From: an uncultured Acidobacteriota bacterium
GTDB taxonomy: Bacteria > Acidobacteriota > Terriglobia > Terriglobales > Acidobacteriaceae
DNA length: 8,275 nucleotides
NCBI GenBank assembly: GCA_903932385.1
Contig: CAIZGA010000413.1
Span: 1-8,275, forward strand
Direction of reading: 5' to 3'
Below are positions 1 to 5,966 of this stretch, piece after piece. Under the pieces are notes generated by a model, which worked only from the letters and a program-made list of their open reading frames with translations, had not been told where the DNA came from and searched no databases. Each line of letters begins with the position of its first letter. Within the stretch, counting starts at the first letter, position 1. The position numbers and the translations under genes are program-made.

Positions 1-165
1 AGCCGGCGAACTTGTAACAGTTACGAATGCGTCTGACAGCTGCATATGGATTGATGAGTACAAGAGCATGAAACGTAAAGCATACCAATCATAGAATATG
101 TCCTGCAGAATGGCACTGGTCTGCTAGCAATGCATGCGTGCAAGTTATTTGACTAGCTCGATAGT

Positions 166-846
166 TTAGGCGGCTCGGTCGTAGCGATGGTGCAGACCGC
201 CGAGCCTCGGCATGGATACGACACTGCAGCCCACATCTGAAAGTTGTTTTGCTTCGCGGCCTGCAGGAGTTTGTTTCTCAAGCCCAAGATGTGTCCGGTC
301 ATCGTGGTAATAGTGGACATACTCAGACAGCAGCCGCATTAGATGGCGCTCGTTGAGGACAATGACATGGTCCAGTAAATCTCTTCTGCAATTACCAACC
401 CAACGCTCGGCAACACCATTCTGCCAAGGGCTGCGAAAGTTAGTGCGCTGTGGTTCAATGCCGAAGCTCTTGATCGTAGTCACAACTTCATCGTTGAAGT
501 TGGAGCCACGGTCGAAGATCAGATCGTGTAACTTTTTGCTGACACATAGTCTGCCTGATGCAGGTTTGTGCCTGGACAGCCATTTCCAATAGAGCCGGAA
601 GCCTGCCCGGTGCCAGCGGATGACTGTCTCTGGCTGAACGATGAACAGGGTCTGCTTCCACCTCGACCATAGCCGGCTCAGCACCACCCAGAATGTCTTA
701 TCTGCAACCGAGCATCGTGGCTTAGGATACCTGCGCGATAGCACAGCCAACTGCTGACGCAGTGCTAGATTTTCAAGGACCAGGTCACTTCGAGAAAAAA
801 CCGATCGAGCAGGCAGGGAAAGTAACAGCCACAACATGTCAACCAT
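166..846 (-). pseudogene. Integrase-type transposase with internal deletion
   Basis: This 226-codon frame begins and ends like a full-length integrase-core (rve, DDE) transposase of the IS3/IS481-like kind, which normally has roughly 330-370 residues. The N-terminal part (about residues 1-108, including LALRQQLAVL and ETVIRWHRAGFRLYWK) and the C-terminal part (about 112-226, including SPWQNGVAERWVG, YYHDDRTHLGLE and the final HHRYDRAA) are both family-like. The central segment, which should hold the helix-turn-helix and the first catalytic Asp, is missing. The second Asp (Asp112 in IFDRG) and the Glu (Glu147 in GVAERW) remain 35 residues apart, as expected for the D-35-E half of the triad. 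With one catalytic residue gone it should be inactive. No frameshift is visible; the deletion is in frame. I found no convincing terminal inverted repeats or target-site duplication. The family match is from memory, and the size of the loss (about 100-150 codons) is an estimate. Confidence 0.82.
514..522 (-). other. Probable deletion junction inside the transposase gene
   Basis: These nine bases encode Leu-Ile-Phe (residues 109-111). In full-length relatives, as I recall them, an LIF-like motif occurs twice: once after the N-terminal region (a DLIF context) and once just before the second catalytic Asp (LIFDR). Here the frame reads DLIFDRG, as if the two copies had recombined and the DNA between them was lost. 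This is inferred from the protein pattern; the parent copy is not in the window. Confidence 0.45.
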
Positions 847-874
847 GCCTGTGTTATATCAAACTAAATAATGA

Positions 875-1216
875 GGAAAACTCCAGATTGAGTTTTGGCG
901 AGGCACCGGCATCGCAGCTCACGAAGGTGCACTCTTCGGCTGGCCCAATCAACTGCTCAGCCTGTTTACGACTACTGGTCTCGTCACACTAAGTATCAGC
1001 GGCCTGATTATGTGGTGGCGCAGGCGGCCTGATGGCGTTCTGGGTGCACCGCCAAGAATCAGCCGCTATCGCTTCTCTGTCGGATTTATCACCTTGTTGG
1101 TTGCGCTTGGAATTTACTTCCCCTATCTTGGGGCTTCCATGATTGTTGTATTGCTTCTGGATAAATTTGCATTGCAACGTCTTCCAACAGCGCAGAAATG
1201 GCTGGGACTCGCATAA
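875..1216 (+). pseudogene. 5'-truncated PepSY-type transmembrane protein (C-terminal remnant)
   Basis: The frame is open from 875 (stop at 872-874) to the TAA at 1214-1216, and family-like sequence begins near 900 with GTGIAAHEGALFGWPNQLL. It continues through a membrane helix (about FTTTGLVTLSISGLIM), the charged turn WWRRRPDGVLGAPPR, and a second hydrophobic stretch (about FSVGFITLLVALGIYFPYLG to VVLLLD). It ends with KWLGLA. This is the C-terminal end of PepSY-associated membrane proteins (PiuB-like, linked to iron uptake and often found beside TonB-dependent receptors). Such proteins usually have about 350-500 residues, so three quarters or more is missing. No start codon with a ribosome-binding site lies ahead of the conserved part; the first in-frame ATG is at 1010, inside the first helix. 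The loss abuts the transposase fragment, so an insertion plus deletion is the likely cause. The gene converges on the receptor gene and may once have served the same uptake system. Confidence 0.75.
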
Positions 1217-1253
1217 TGCACAAGCATCCTATGATTTGTCAGAGCCTACAGCG

Positions 1254-1292
1254 GGAACAAAATACAGCTGCCGTAGATACGTCAGCTGTATT
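1254..1292 (-). terminator. Rho-independent terminator of the TonB receptor gene
   Basis: AATACAGCTG at 1261-1270 pairs perfectly with CAGCTGTATT at 1283-1292. The 12-base interior can add a further 3-bp CGT/ACG stem with a 4-base loop after one A-G mismatch. Read on the minus strand, the hairpin starts inside the TGA stop codon of the receptor gene and is followed by a T-rich run (ATTTTGTT). On the plus strand no T-run follows, so it should stop minus-strand transcription and not serve the PepSY remnant. Confidence 0.75.
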
Positions 1293-4200
1293 CAGAATTC
1301 AATCCTCCCTTGAAAAGCGATCATGCGTGGCGAACTATCGCCACCAAGACCAATTCCCAGTAAGCCGGTAGGTGGCGAGATGCTGCTGGTGAAAGCGCCG
1401 AAACCAGTTTGTGTGCCTGGTTCTCCAGGCACACCTGCTTGATTACTGGGCAAGGCGAAATTTGGATGGTTGAAGACGTTGAAGAACTGTGTGTCGAAGC
1501 GAAAGGTGATGTGATTCTTGATCGGAATTTTCTTCGTCACATATACCTCGGAATAAGTGAAATGAGGCCCGCGATAGTTGTTGCGGCCGGAGTTGCCGAA
1601 CTGGCAGTTGGTGGGTGTGTCCCCGCCGATACATGTTCCCGTACTGGGATCGACGACTGAGGCAAAAGCATCCGGGTTGAGCCACTGCACGCTACCGGGC
1701 TGAGTCACACCTGGAACTGAAGTTTTACGGTATAACGGAACGCCGGCAACGCGGTTGGCATATTGCGGACCGCTGCCCTGAAAAATGCCATTGTTATTCG
1801 CGGTGTAAGGCGCACTGAGAACGCTGAATGGCAATCCACTATGTAGAAATGCAGTTTCCGATGCCTGCCAGCCGCCGAGTGATTGGCGCAGCCATGCATG
1901 GCTTGAATGAAACGGGACTTCGTAGATTGCGAAGGCAGACATGTTGTGACGAACATCGTAATCGCAGTTGCCATACTCCTTGCTAAGGCTGCCGGGAAGC
2001 GGAGAGATGATGCCAAGAGTTGAAAACGGCAGCAGGCCGCCATTTGAAATTTCGTCGAGGCAATGACTGTAGGTGTAGTTCCCGCGCAGCGTAAGATTTT
2101 TGAACTGCTTGCTTGCGCTGGTTTGCAGTCCGGCATAGTGGCTGCCAGCATCGGTGCGAAATTCGTTGACACTGCCGAAGCGTTGATCCAGCGGCTGGTT
2201 ATATGGAAATGGAGAGAAGCATCCATTGCAAACTGTTTGGTACCCGTTTAATTGCACCTGGTATGGCTCATGCACTGAGCGTGTACCAACATAATCTATG
2301 CGCAGCGAACCTCGCGCGCCAAGCTCTCGCTCCAAGCCAAGGCTCCACTGAAGGAAGTACGGCGTCTTCAGTTTGCCGCTGGGAAAGGTATTCAGGTTGA
2401 CTGCCAGCGGACACACTGGGGCACCAGCAACCAGACCAGAACATGGAGCACCACTGGATAGGAAGAGGGCCTGAAAGGAGTTATTGGCTGTGACCGTAGC
2501 ATCTACTGCACTATTGGGAACTCCCGGCGCAATTCCAACACCGCCAACCTCTCCGTAGATGCCGCCGACAAAAACTGGGGCATACGGAGGGTTCGTCGCG
2601 CCGAAATCGGCGACCTGTGCTGGGATGATGTCATTGAAAACGCCGCCTCCGGCATGGAGTGCCATCTTCTTTGAAAGTCTGTAAGCCGCCGATGCGCGAG
2701 GCTGCCAACTGAAGAGTGTTGTACCGGGAAAGAGAGTTCGCACATTTGTCTGGATGGCTTGATTCAACGGCTGATTGATGCTGTGTGTCATATCGAGGAA
2801 CGATCCGGCAGGCCGCGCGAACAAGCCGTGCTGATTCACAGGATCGGTATTCCATGTCACTCTTAATCCTTCCGTTAGCGTCCATCTTGAACTGGGTTTG
2901 TACGTATCCATTCCATATATATCCAGATTGCCGATAGAGATGCTTTCTTCCTGTGTGATAGGAAAAGCCTTGGTCACCGTGGATGCCGCGCCGTACGTGA
3001 ACTGTGCAAGGTCGTTGTAAACAACGGTAGGTACAACGCCTTCGCCGAGATCGAAATCACTTACATCGAGTCGACGCGAGTTTTCTCCGAACTTGAAACT
3101 ATGGCGTCCATGCGTCCAGATGAGGTTGTCGTTAATCTGCCACTGCGTGACTTTGCGGCCCTGCGTATACGTTTGGTCGTTACCGCCGATCGTGCTGAAA
3201 GGAGCATTGGAGCTTCCACCAGCTAGAACGATAGGGAATGTCTGAAGTACTTGCGGGTAATTGTTAGGAAGAAAAAGGCTGGAATACCAACTTGCTCCAG
3301 GATTGAATTGATTGACAAGATTTTGCGTGAACAGGTGCGTGTAGCCGAGCACAAGCGTCCGCTGCGGCTGTGGCGAATACGAATTAAAAATAGTATTGAT
3401 TGGGTCGGTGTAGGCAGCCTGTAGCCCGGTATCCTGCTGGAAGCGATACCAGATGCTGTTATTTGCATCGAGGGTGTTGTCAATCTTAACTACAATCAAA
3501 TTTTCGCTATCACTATTATTCATAGACTGTGTGCGAATGTTCGCACAGCCGGCACCGTCAAAAAGATTTGCGGGGGACTGGATGCCTGAGAGCGGTGCGC
3601 CGTTTGTGTCCAGCGGACAGGAAAGAACAGGTGTAGGAGTTCCGGCCGTTTTGCTGTAGAGCATAAACATATTCTGATAGAACGCTGCCTCCTGCGGCTG
3701 TGCGGGCAATACGGTCCCGTTGATGGGATCAGTGCCGCCCAGAGAAATTTGCTGCAGGACATACTGCTGGTATGCGGGCGATGGTACCGTTGCACGAGCG
3801 ACCAGCGGCAGCGCGATGCGGATGCCTTCGTAGTGCGTGAAGAAGAAGAGTCTATTGATCAGGATGGGACCACCAACGCTGACACCGAATTCATTTACGG
3901 TAGAGCGCGGCTTCGTCGCGATGTACTGAGGTGTATCGTTTGCATGCAGAAAATAGTCGGTCGCGTTGAAAAGTGATCCGTTCCATATCTCGTACACGTC
4001 GCCGTGCAACTGGTTCGTTCCTGATTTGGTGAAGTAGTTAACCTGTGAGGCACCATAGCGCCCCTGGTCGACAGCATACGAATTGGTATTTACGGTCGCC
4101 TCTTCTACAGCATCCAGGCCAATTACAAGGTTCGTTGATAATCCGATGTTGAGTCCTAAAAATGGATCGTTCGAGTCAAAGCCATCAAGGATATATCCAT

Positions 4201-4786
4201 TCGAGGTTGCAGGTAGACCGTTAAATTCAACATTGCCATAGCCACCCGCTGCTTTGGCGTCGTTCGATGATCCAGCGGTATTCATAAGAGCCCCGGGCGC
4301 GAACTGAACAAGATAAGTCAAATCTTGTCCGGGATTTGGTAGGCTCTTTATCGTTTTTTCTTCAAGCGTGGTGGATGTATTCGCATTTTCAAGGCTCATC
4401 AAGCTGGATTGTGCAGTAACTTCTATGGTCTGTGTAGTTGCCGCTGGAGAGAGCGTGAAATTTACCGTCACCGTCTGGCCAACAGAAACACTGATTGACT
4501 GCGACTTTCCAGCCCCGAATCCCTTCGCGTTGACTTCAATCTGGTACGTTCCCGGATTCACTTGTGAAATAAGAAATCGCCCGTCTGCGTTGCTTTGTAC
4601 GACACGGCTTGCACCGGTATTCACCTCTGTCGCACTCACCTGGGCGTTTGGGACTAAAGCTCCGCTTTTGTCCGCAATGCTCCCTGAAATCGTGCTACTG
4701 GTGCCGCTCTGCGCCGACAGTATATTAACCATGGTTAATATCGCAATGGAGGCCAGTGCTGTCCTTGCGATTCTAACGAATGTCAT
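1292..4786 (-). CDS. Oar-like TonB-dependent outer-membrane receptor with carboxypeptidase-regulatory-like domain
   Basis: This 1164-residue protein has a signal peptide (residues 1-25, hydrophobic core ALASIAILTMVNIL, likely cleavage after LSA). A carboxypeptidase-regulatory-like Ig-type fold follows (about 32-113, with GSIADKSGALVPNAQV and NADGRFLISQVNPGTYQIEV). Next comes a plug domain (about 120-255, with TIEVTA, LPNPGQDLTYLVQFAPGA, the EFNGLPATSNGYILDG region and YFTKSGTNQLHGDVYE). The rest is a long beta-barrel with the family's late motif FFNVFNHPNFALP and a C-terminal Phe (GRIEF), the usual outer-membrane sorting signal. No classical TonB box is certain. The ATG at 4784-4786 has a GGAG four bases upstream, and the signal peptide starts immediately, which supports this start. 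The frame has no disruption. Receptors of this class bind substrates ranging from metal complexes to glycans or peptides. Sharing a control region with a DtxR/MntR-type regulator suggests metal import, but the substrate is not visible. Confidence 0.9.
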   Translation of the reverse strand: MTFVRIARTALASIAILTMVNILSAQSGTSSTISGSIADKSGALVPNAQVSATEVNTGASRVVQSNADGRFLISQVNPGTYQIEVNAKGFGAGKSQSISVSVGQTVTVNFTLSPAATTQTIEVTAQSSLMSLENANTSTTLEEKTIKSLPNPGQDLTYLVQFAPGALMNTAGSSNDAKAAGGYGNVEFNGLPATSNGYILDGFDSNDPFLGLNIGLSTNLVIGLDAVEEATVNTNSYAVDQGRYGASQVNYFTKSGTNQLHGDVYEIWNGSLFNATDYFLHANDTPQYIATKPRSTVNEFGVSVGGPILINRLFFFTHYEGIRIALPLVARATVPSPAYQQYVLQQISLGGTDPINGTVLPAQPQEAAFYQNMFMLYSKTAGTPTPVLSCPLDTNGAPLSGIQSPANLFDGAGCANIRTQSMNNSDSENLIVVKIDNTLDANNSIWYRFQQDTGLQAAYTDPINTIFNSYSPQPQRTLVLGYTHLFTQNLVNQFNPGASWYSSLFLPNNYPQVLQTFPIVLAGGSSNAPFSTIGGNDQTYTQGRKVTQWQINDNLIWTHGRHSFKFGENSRRLDVSDFDLGEGVVPTVVYNDLAQFTYGAASTVTKAFPITQEESISIGNLDIYGMDTYKPSSRWTLTEGLRVTWNTDPVNQHGLFARPAGSFLDMTHSINQPLNQAIQTNVRTLFPGTTLFSWQPRASAAYRLSKKMALHAGGGVFNDIIPAQVADFGATNPPYAPVFVGGIYGEVGGVGIAPGVPNSAVDATVTANNSFQALFLSSGAPCSGLVAGAPVCPLAVNLNTFPSGKLKTPYFLQWSLGLERELGARGSLRIDYVGTRSVHEPYQVQLNGYQTVCNGCFSPFPYNQPLDQRFGSVNEFRTDAGSHYAGLQTSASKQFKNLTLRGNYTYSHCLDEISNGGLLPFSTLGIISPLPGSLSKEYGNCDYDVRHNMSAFAIYEVPFHSSHAWLRQSLGGWQASETAFLHSGLPFSVLSAPYTANNNGIFQGSGPQYANRVAGVPLYRKTSVPGVTQPGSVQWLNPDAFASVVDPSTGTCIGGDTPTNCQFGNSGRNNYRGPHFTYSEVYVTKKIPIKNHITFRFDTQFFNVFNHPNFALPSNQAGVPGEPGTQTGFGAFTSSISPPTGLLGIGLGGDSSPRMIAFQGRIEF

Positions 4787-4810
4787 GGGACTCCAATATG
4801 CTGAGAGATG

Positions 4811-4819
4811 GGTATGCCT
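4811..4819 (+). promoter_or_regulatory. Partial operator copy in the receptor leader
   Basis: GGTATGCCT is identical to the core of the best box at 4863-4880 and lies 57 bp from it (centre to centre), between the receptor's start and its candidate promoter. The outer arms (TTTA/TAAA) are poorly kept, so it is at best a weak or half site. Confidence 0.4.
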
Positions 4820-4850
4820 GACGGGTCTAACAACGAACCTGCTCTGCCAA

Positions 4851-4862
4851 TAGGCATACTCG
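4851..4862 (-). promoter_or_regulatory. Partial operator copy next to the main boxes
   Basis: On the minus strand this reads GAGTATGCCTA, sharing GTATGCCTA with the main box at 4863-4880, whose centre is 15 bp away. Only one arm is conserved. Its closeness to the two better boxes suggests an auxiliary site for cooperative binding, but it could be a chance half site. Confidence 0.4.
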
Positions 4863-4880
4863 ATTTAGGTATGCCTAAAT
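4863..4880. promoter_or_regulatory. Operator box 1 (DtxR/MntR-type palindrome)
   Basis: ATTTAGGTATGCCTAAAT is an 18-bp inverted repeat with eight of nine base pairs symmetric. The TTAGG...CCTAA arms resemble those of the DtxR/IdeR consensus (TTAGGTTAGGCTAACCTAA), here with a shorter 4-bp centre. It lies between the divergent receptor and regulator genes, so it is the best candidate binding site for the regulator encoded at 4937-5623. Confidence 0.75.
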
Positions 4881-4898
4881 ATTAGGTACGCCTAAAAT
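4881..4898. promoter_or_regulatory. Operator box 2 (DtxR/MntR-type palindrome)
   Basis: ATTAGGTACGCCTAAAAT carries the same TTAGG-N4-CCTAA arrangement as box 1, with its centre 17 bp away and no unmatched bases between the boxes. It overlaps the best -10-like hexamer for the regulator gene and the candidate -10 position for the receptor gene, as expected for a repressor site that controls both. Confidence 0.7.
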
Positions 4899-4911
4899 AG
4901 AGCCATGTCAA
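4883..4911 (-). promoter_or_regulatory. Candidate promoter of the receptor gene
   Basis: A perfect -35 hexamer TTGACA lies on the minus strand at 4906-4911. Seventeen bases on, the -10 position reads TACCTA (4883-4888), a poor match that is forced by box 2. Transcription would start within box 1, giving a leader of about 90 bases. A weak -10 under a repressor box is plausible, but the exact promoter is uncertain. Confidence 0.4.
4893..4898 (+). promoter_or_regulatory. Candidate -10 element of the regulator gene
   Basis: TAAAAT matches five of six bases of the -10 consensus and sits about 40 bases before the ATG of the DtxR-family gene. No good -35 hexamer lies 16-18 bases upstream, where box 1 is found. 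The overlap with box 2 predicts autoregulation. Confidence 0.4.
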
Positions 4912-4936
4912 ACTTACGACTGCAAATGGAGATACG

Positions 4937-5623
4937 ATGGCACGACGTCCAGCAAATCCAATCAGCGAATCGATGGATGACTATCTAAAGGCCATTCTGG
5001 TTTTAGGGGGTTCGGAAGGGAAGAAGGTGACGAGCACAGCGCTGGCGCGGCGGCTGAATGTAACGCCTGCTTCAATTACGAATATGCTGCAAAAATTGGC
5101 TGCAAGCACGCCAGCAATGGTTCAGTATGAGCGCCATCACGGTGTACAGCTCTCCTCTGCCGGTAAAAAGCGAGCGCTGGAAGTTCTGCGCCATCATCGG
5201 TTGATCGAAACATTCCTATATGAAGTACTCAACTATCCCATTGAAGAGGTGCATGATGAAGCTGAGCGCTTGGAACACTTCATATCGGAGCGTTTTGAGG
5301 AGCGTATCGCGGCTAAACTGGGACATCCAAAATTCGATCCACATGGACACTGCATCCCAGCGCTGGATGGGCGAATGCCGAAAGACAGTTCAATGCGGCT
5401 GACGGATGTACGTGATGAAGGCACATTCATAATTGACAGCATCTCGGATATAGATGCTCGCATATTGAAAGTTTTAAAAGTTCGCGGAATAAGCCCAGGA
5501 GTTCAGCTCCGTGTGAGAGACATTTACGAAGACCATGGTTATGCAGTTAGCATCGGATCATCAAAGAAAATACTCCAGCTCTCTCAAGCGGATTCTGCGG
5601 CAATCAAAATTCAACCAATGTAG
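4937..5623 (+). CDS. DtxR/MntR-family metal-dependent transcriptional repressor
   Basis: This 228-residue cytoplasmic DNA-binding protein has the three-domain layout of the family. There is a winged helix at about 10-75 (helix-turn-helix VTSTALARRLNVTPASITNM), a metal-binding and dimerisation domain at about 76-141 (HHRLIETFL, EVHDEAERLEH, HPKFDPHGHCIPALDG) and a FeoA/SH3-like domain at about 154-226. By alignment from memory, the metal-site positions are Asp15, His87, Glu91, His106, Glu110, Glu113 and His114. DtxR and IdeR have Met and Cys where this protein has Asp15 and Glu110; Asp and Glu there are typical of manganese-type MntR. Lys18 replaces the second N-terminal acid of Bacillus MntR, as in streptococcal three-domain Mn/Fe regulators. 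The ATG has GGAGA four bases upstream. It is divergent from the receptor gene across a cluster of palindromes, so it probably represses both when metal is plentiful. Mn versus Fe specificity is an inference. Confidence 0.9.
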   Translation: MARRPANPISESMDDYLKAILVLGGSEGKKVTSTALARRLNVTPASITNMLQKLAASTPAMVQYERHHGVQLSSAGKKRALEVLRHHRLIETFLYEVLNYPIEEVHDEAERLEHFISERFEERIAAKLGHPKFDPHGHCIPALDGRMPKDSSMRLTDVRDEGTFIIDSISDIDARILKVLKVRGISPGVQLRVRDIYEDHGYAVSIGSSKKILQLSQADSAAIKIQPM

Positions 5624-5814
5624 CAGACAAGCCTTTTATGCGAATAGATCCGTTAGTTGTTGTGGGAGCGTAAGATTTTCAACTAGAGGGTATTTGCGAA
5701 TAAGAGTCAACCGAGCAGCTGTAGGAATTTGCAGATCCAGTTCAAGAACCATCACAGCTTTCATATCCAAGAAATGAAAGAGGAGAGCAATCAATCGGAT
5801 ATGTAGAGGGGCAG

Positions 5815-5837
5815 CATATATTGAACACATATATTGA
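5815..5837 (+). repeat. 10-bp direct repeat CATATATTGA
   Basis: CATATATTGA occurs at 5815-5824 and again at 5828-5837, giving a 13-bp period with a 3-bp spacer. It lies 15-35 bp upstream of the candidate promoter of the EAL gene. Direct repeats in such a position can bind an activator, but no known motif is recognised and the sequence is AT-rich. Confidence 0.6.
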
Positions 5838-5850
5838 CTTACTAGATAAA

Positions 5851-5879
5851 TTCTGATGGAATTGCCGCACAGTTATAAA
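5851..5879 (+). promoter_or_regulatory. Candidate promoter of the EAL-domain gene
   Basis: TATAAA at 5874-5879 matches five of six -10 bases. Seventeen bases upstream, TTCTGA (5851-5856) is a weak -35 with three matches. Transcription would begin near 5886, leaving a leader of about 80 bases. The weak -35 would suit an activator acting at the repeat just upstream. Confidence 0.35.
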
Positions 5880-5966
5880 GCATTGTGCAGTATCTGGGGC
5901 GACAGCATAGCAGGAGCAGTGTTATGTTTGCGCTGAAGGCTTGATTGAGCAGAGTGGAGTTTTCCT

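Larger units (their letters stand above)
5624..5966. other. Intergenic region between the repressor and the EAL gene
   Basis: The 343 bp hold no convincing gene. No strong hairpin with a T-run marks the end of the repressor gene. The only items of note are the direct repeat at 5815-5837, a candidate promoter at 5851-5879 and the ribosome-binding site at 5956-5959. I saw no match to the c-di-GMP riboswitch consensus. Confidence 0.6.

Noticed and set aside
2..94. A 30-codon plus-strand frame open at the left edge, possibly the 3' end of a gene that starts outside the window
   Set aside because: Thirty open codons are expected fairly often by chance, and the sequence does not resemble the missing part of the PepSY protein or any family I recognise.
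120..900. Terminal inverted repeats or a target duplication bounding the transposase remnant
   Set aside because: Comparing the left flank with the reverse complement of the right flank gave only a 6-base match (TTATTT), too short to support an element boundary.
1010..1216. A free-standing small membrane protein of 68 residues starting at the ATG at 1010
   Set aside because: The same frame continues upstream with clear PepSY-family sequence, and this ATG falls inside a membrane helix without a ribosome-binding site, so it is an internal Met of a truncated gene.
4368..4853. A 161-codon plus-strand frame opposite the start of the receptor gene
   Set aside because: It is the antisense shadow of the receptor's signal peptide and first domain; the receptor strand carries clear domain evidence.
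5636..5830. A 64-codon minus-strand open frame in the gap between the repressor and EAL genes
   Set aside because: It lacks a ribosome-binding site ahead of its ATG, its product matches no family I know, and such a frame is common by chance in a gap of this size.
5880..5966. A c-di-GMP riboswitch in the leader of the EAL gene
   Set aside because: The leader lacks the conserved core of the known c-di-GMP riboswitch classes and shows no strong stem pairing.
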